Part shown: positions 61,562 to 64,000 of the stretch, one piece after another | How positions within the stretch are numbered: position 1 is the stretch's first letter | How the letters are laid out: each line of letters opens with the position of its first letter | DNA from: G963663315 sp963668255 | GTDB lineage: Bacteria; Pseudomonadota; Gammaproteobacteria; Arenicellales; Poriferihabitantaceae | DNA length: 64,000 nt | Direction: 5' to 3' | Assembly: GCA_965116595.1 (NCBI GenBank) | Contig: OZ220708.1 | Span: 682,001-746,000, forward strand | Notes under the pieces: model-generated | What the model was told of the DNA's origin: nothing | Databases searched by the model: none | What the model saw: only the letters and a program-made list of their open reading frames with translations | Translations under genes and position numbers: made by a program

Positions 61562-62764
61562 ATGAACCTAGCACAGCATTTTACGTCGAACCCCCATGCA
61601 AATTTGCTGGTCCGGGCAATGTACCCATTCACCGGTAACGGCAAGGATCTAAGTGGCGTTGATCTCGGTGCAGGAAGGGGCGCGCTCCTCTATTCAGCCA
61701 CCCGAATATGGAAAGAGGCCAGTTTCTTGGGTGTAGATATTTCCCGGCCTTTACTGGACACCATAAAACAACATTTTCCTGCGGTTCAATTCTGTTATCT
61801 GGATTTACTTGGTAAAAAGTCGCTGAAATCAAAGATACTGACAGATTTATCCGAGTCCCGTGATGTCGCGGTGTGCAATCCACCATTCATGAACCATTGT
61901 AATGACAAATTATTTCGTGACCTTTGTCACATAACCAATTTGAAAGACTGTCACAAGATGTCCGTCGTTACGTCCGACGTCATATTCCTGCTTCACAATT
62001 TACGCTTGCTAAAAAAAGGCGGCACCCTCGGGATCATATTACCTGATGGTTTGATCACAGGGAAGAAGTTCCAGGTATTACGTCAAAGCCTGCTGTCCAA
62101 TCACCGGATTGAAGCAGTTATTCAATTACCCGACAATTCGTTCTCCGGCATTGAGGCCAGGACGCATATTTTAATCTTACGTAAAGATATGACATCACCT
62201 GAAAACGTGAGGATAATGCAGGCGGGTACCGGTAATATAACGGGAGAGTTGGAGGTTGAAGTTTCCGGGTTGGAACAACGAATGGATTATTCGTACTGGC
62301 ACTGGAGGCTAACCGCTTCAAGGACGGGAACTTTGACACTGGCAGAGATTGGTGCAGACATACACCGTGGCACAAGACCTCGGGCATTTTTTGAAAATTC
62401 AGGGATCGAATATTTCCATACCACCGAGCTACCTGTAGCCGCCAGGCCCATCAATTTGCAGAGATCAAGGTCCTTAGGATTCAGGATGGCGGAATCACAT
62501 GACATATTAACCGCCAGAGTTGGAAAACGCTGTATCGGCAGAGTAGCGCTCGTGAACAAAGGAAATCTGCCAATAACCGATTGTATTTATCGTGTCCGTG
62601 TACCAAAATGCTGGATCAAGCAAGTATGGCGTTCATTTAACTCTGACAGTGCACGGGATTGGTTTTCAGCACATTCCCATGGTGTTTGCGCCCAGGTTAT
62701 CAGCAAGTCAGATTTATTAAATTTTCCTGTTGATTACCGTTGGGAAGGACAGCAGTACGCCTGA
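61562..62764 (+). CDS. N6-adenine-type DNA methyltransferase with an HsdS-like recognition domain
   Basis: A 400-residue protein. The methyltransferase half (residues 1-225) has the AdoMet motif VDLGAGRGALLYSA (33-46), an acidic VDISRP loop, the catalytic NPPF motif at 106-109 (DVAVCNPPFM) and LLKKGGTLGIILPDGL. NPPF/NPPY is typical of adenine-N6 or cytosine-N4 amino-methyltransferases. The C-terminal part (about 245-400: LTLAEIGADIHRGTRPRAFF, DILTARVGKRCIGRVALV) resembles half of a type I specificity subunit with one target-recognition domain. No restriction nuclease is present in the cassette. It ends 87 bases before the caiD-like start. Confidence 0.82.
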   Translation: MNLAQHFTSNPHANLLVRAMYPFTGNGKDLSGVDLGAGRGALLYSATRIWKEASFLGVDISRPLLDTIKQHFPAVQFCYLDLLGKKSLKSKILTDLSESRDVAVCNPPFMNHCNDKLFRDLCHITNLKDCHKMSVVTSDVIFLLHNLRLLKKGGTLGIILPDGLITGKKFQVLRQSLLSNHRIEAVIQLPDNSFSGIEARTHILILRKDMTSPENVRIMQAGTGNITGELEVEVSGLEQRMDYSYWHWRLTASRTGTLTLAEIGADIHRGTRPRAFFENSGIEYFHTTELPVAARPINLQRSRSLGFRMAESHDILTARVGKRCIGRVALVNKGNLPITDCIYRVRVPKCWIKQVWRSFNSDSARDWFSAHSHGVCAQVISKSDLLNFPVDYRWEGQQYA

Positions 62765-62851
62765 TTCCCCATAGCGTCAGGGCAAGGCGTGGACACAGGA
62801 ATCTCTTCCTTGAAGCCGCCTTTTCTTTATAATGCACAAACCACCACGAAA

Positions 62852-63664
62852 ATGACCGGGAATACTCAGGACATCATCACTGTTGAAAATGGACAGATTT
62901 TTGAAATCACCATCAACCGCCCGAAAGTCAATGCAATCGACACACCGACCAGCCGGAAGATGGGAGAAGCGTTTGTTTATTTTCGGGATAACCCGGATCT
63001 GAAAGTCTGCATCATCACCGCCGCCGGTGACAAAATCTTCTCCGCCGGTTGGGACCTGAAGGCGCTCGACAGCGGCGACATCAGCCTGTCGAACTGGTGG
63101 GAAGGAGAAGACGCCAGCCTGGGCGGCTTTGCCGGTATCACCGAGATATGGGACCTGAACAAACCCGTGATCGCAGCCTTGAACGGATTGACCATTGGCG
63201 GAGGTTTTGAAATTGCGCTGGCGTGTGATTTGATCATTGCCGCCGAACATGTTGAATTCGCATTGCCCGAGTTGCCGCTCGGCATTATTCCCGATGCCGG
63301 CGCTATCCAGCGCCTGCCGCGCCGGATTCCATATAACATCGCTGTTGAAATGCTGTATCTCGGCAGAAGAATGCCGGCTCGCGAAGCGGCCGATTATGGG
63401 TTGATCAACAAAATTGTCCCGGCTGATCAACTCATGCCCGCCGCCCGTGAATGGGCAAGCCGCCTGACTGATGTCGCCCCTCTCGCCTTGCAGTCAGTCA
63501 AGGAGGTCCTGCGCGCCATCGACGGAGAGAGCATCCGCAATTCATTTGACAGGATGCGCAACGATGACTTGCCGGTCTACCAGGAAATGCTGCGCTCCAA
63601 CGATGCCGGAGAAGGAGTCAAGGCTTTTGTCGAAAAGCGCAACCCGGACTTCAAGGGCCAATAG
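62852..63664 (+). CDS. caiD: Carnitinyl-CoA dehydratase-like enoyl-CoA hydratase
   Basis: A 270-residue crotonase-fold enzyme. It aligns closely with E. coli CaiD by eye: ITINRPKVNAIDTPTSRKMGEAF, IITAAGDKIFSAGWDLKAL, PVIAALNGLTIGGGFEIALACDLI (oxyanion hole), and FALPELPLGIIPDAGAIQRLPR with the Glu active-site region, ending EKRNPDFKG. CaiD interconverts L-carnitinyl-CoA and crotonobetainyl-CoA. ATG at 62852 is chosen over a GTG at 62789 by alignment. A TATAAT lies upstream at about 62827-62832. The downstream gene is a carnitine-dehydrogenase-like enzyme. Confidence 0.88.
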   Translation: MTGNTQDIITVENGQIFEITINRPKVNAIDTPTSRKMGEAFVYFRDNPDLKVCIITAAGDKIFSAGWDLKALDSGDISLSNWWEGEDASLGGFAGITEIWDLNKPVIAALNGLTIGGGFEIALACDLIIAAEHVEFALPELPLGIIPDAGAIQRLPRRIPYNIAVEMLYLGRRMPAREAADYGLINKIVPADQLMPAAREWASRLTDVAPLALQSVKEVLRAIDGESIRNSFDRMRNDDLPVYQEMLRSNDAGEGVKAFVEKRNPDFKGQ

Positions 63665-63685
63665 AAAATATCAACCGGCCACGCC

Positions 63686-64000
63686 ATGCTGAATCAACAC
63701 CCGAACGCGGTTAAAAACATCACCTGTATTGGCGCCGGTCCGATTGGCGGTGGTTGGACCGCCTGGTTCCTTTCCCGCGGTTACCGGGTCACAACCTGGC
63801 TTCACGACCAATCGGAGATAGACGCGCTTGAGCGTTTGCTTCAGACGGCGTGGATCAGTTTGACTGATCTCGGCCTGAGTCCGGGGGCAAGCCTGGATAA
63901 TTTCAAATCGACGACTTCCCTGGAAGAAGCGGTATCGCAAGCGGAATTCATCCAGGAAAGCATACCGGAAGCGCTTGAGTTAAAACAGAATCTATACTGC
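63686..64000 (+). CDS. Carnitine 3-dehydrogenase-like protein (3' end missing)
   Basis: The first 105 codons of a 3-hydroxyacyl-CoA dehydrogenase-family protein; the gene runs off the right edge. The NAD-binding loop GAGPIGGGWTAWFLSRGY, the AWISLTDLGLSPGASLDNF segment and the FIQESIPEALELKQNL stretch match L-carnitine dehydrogenases, which oxidise carnitine to 3-dehydrocarnitine. ATG at 63686 lies 21 bases after the caiD-like stop, supporting one carnitine-degradation operon. Assignment rests on the N-terminal part only. Confidence 0.78.
   Translation, partial: MLNQHPNAVKNITCIGAGPIGGGWTAWFLSRGYRVTTWLHDQSEIDALERLLQTAWISLTDLGLSPGASLDNFKSTTSLEEAVSQAEFIQESIPEALELKQNLYC

Noticed and set aside
1..64000. 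CRISPR arrays, rRNA, tRNA, prophage or IS elements
   Set aside because: No regularly spaced repeats, cloverleaf-like genes, transposase or phage structural genes were seen on either strand by reading; a tRNA scan would confirm.

Overview
The window reads as a chromosomal piece of an uncultured, probably marine or host-associated gammaproteobacterium. Evidence: lptD-surA, ubiK, erpA, murU, tsaB, yoaA, a grpE-dnaK-dnaJ locus with sigma-32-type promoters, an E. coli-type NADP isocitrate dehydrogenase and a cobUTCS corrinoid-salvage run. The lifestyle is inferred from genes for quaternary-amine and carnitine use: two MttB-family methyltransferases, a dimethylglycine/sarcosine dehydrogenase, a CaiD-like dehydratase and a carnitine-dehydrogenase-like gene. 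No rRNA, tRNA, CRISPR array, insertion sequence or prophage was seen.

Layout. 1-9.2 kb: the end of a LeuB-type dehydrogenase, an aminotransferase/M24 peptidase pair, serine synthesis genes (serA-like, serC, DUF1015), cinA and a tandem GFA protein. 9.2-10.5 kb: a Phd/ParE-type toxin-antitoxin operon with a Nudix hydrolase translationally coupled behind the toxin. 10.5-19.5 kb: MttB-like protein, pncB, GMC oxidoreductase, a cluster of hairpin repeats, a BAX-inhibitor-1 membrane protein, a LysR regulator and a SorA-type sulfite dehydrogenase with a di-haem cytochrome c. 19.5-28.4 kb: tsaB, yoaA, dnaJ, dnaK, grpE, erpA, a cysteine-desulfurase-like enzyme and a DUF6314 protein. 28.5-38.7 kb: icd, a TVP38/flavoprotein-disulfide-reductase pair, comM, ubiK, surA, lptD, murU. 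38.7-43.8 kb: class III aminotransferase, cobS, cobC, cobT, cobU and a haloacid dehalogenase. 43.8-46.9 kb: a partner-switching module (kinase-like RsbW, STAS antagonist, receiver-PP2C phosphatase) together with an adenylate cyclase. 47.1-55.8 kb: metallophosphoesterase, cyclic-nucleotide-binding protein, and a tightly packed catabolic operon (acyl-CoA dehydrogenase, NDP-forming acyl-CoA ligase, FAD/GcvT-type demethylating dehydrogenase, MttB-like).

56.0-62.8 kb is the most unusual part: five same-strand genes, joined by start-stop overlaps or gaps of a few bases, and visibly AT-richer than their surroundings. They sit between the acyl-CoA dehydrogenase operon and a caiD-like/carnitine dehydrogenase pair. 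They encode two unrecognised proteins, a 935-residue fusion of a KGGVGR-motif ParA-like ATPase with an ORC/CDC6-like AAA ATPase, a two-lobed protein that looks like a CARF-type Rossmann sensor, and an adenine-type DNA methyltransferase carrying one HsdS-like target-recognition domain. No nuclease is recognisable. I interpret this as a candidate, possibly undescribed, NTP-dependent conflict or defence system inserted into a carnitine/quaternary-amine catabolic region. That role is inference. The motifs, gene overlaps and location are read directly from the sequence.
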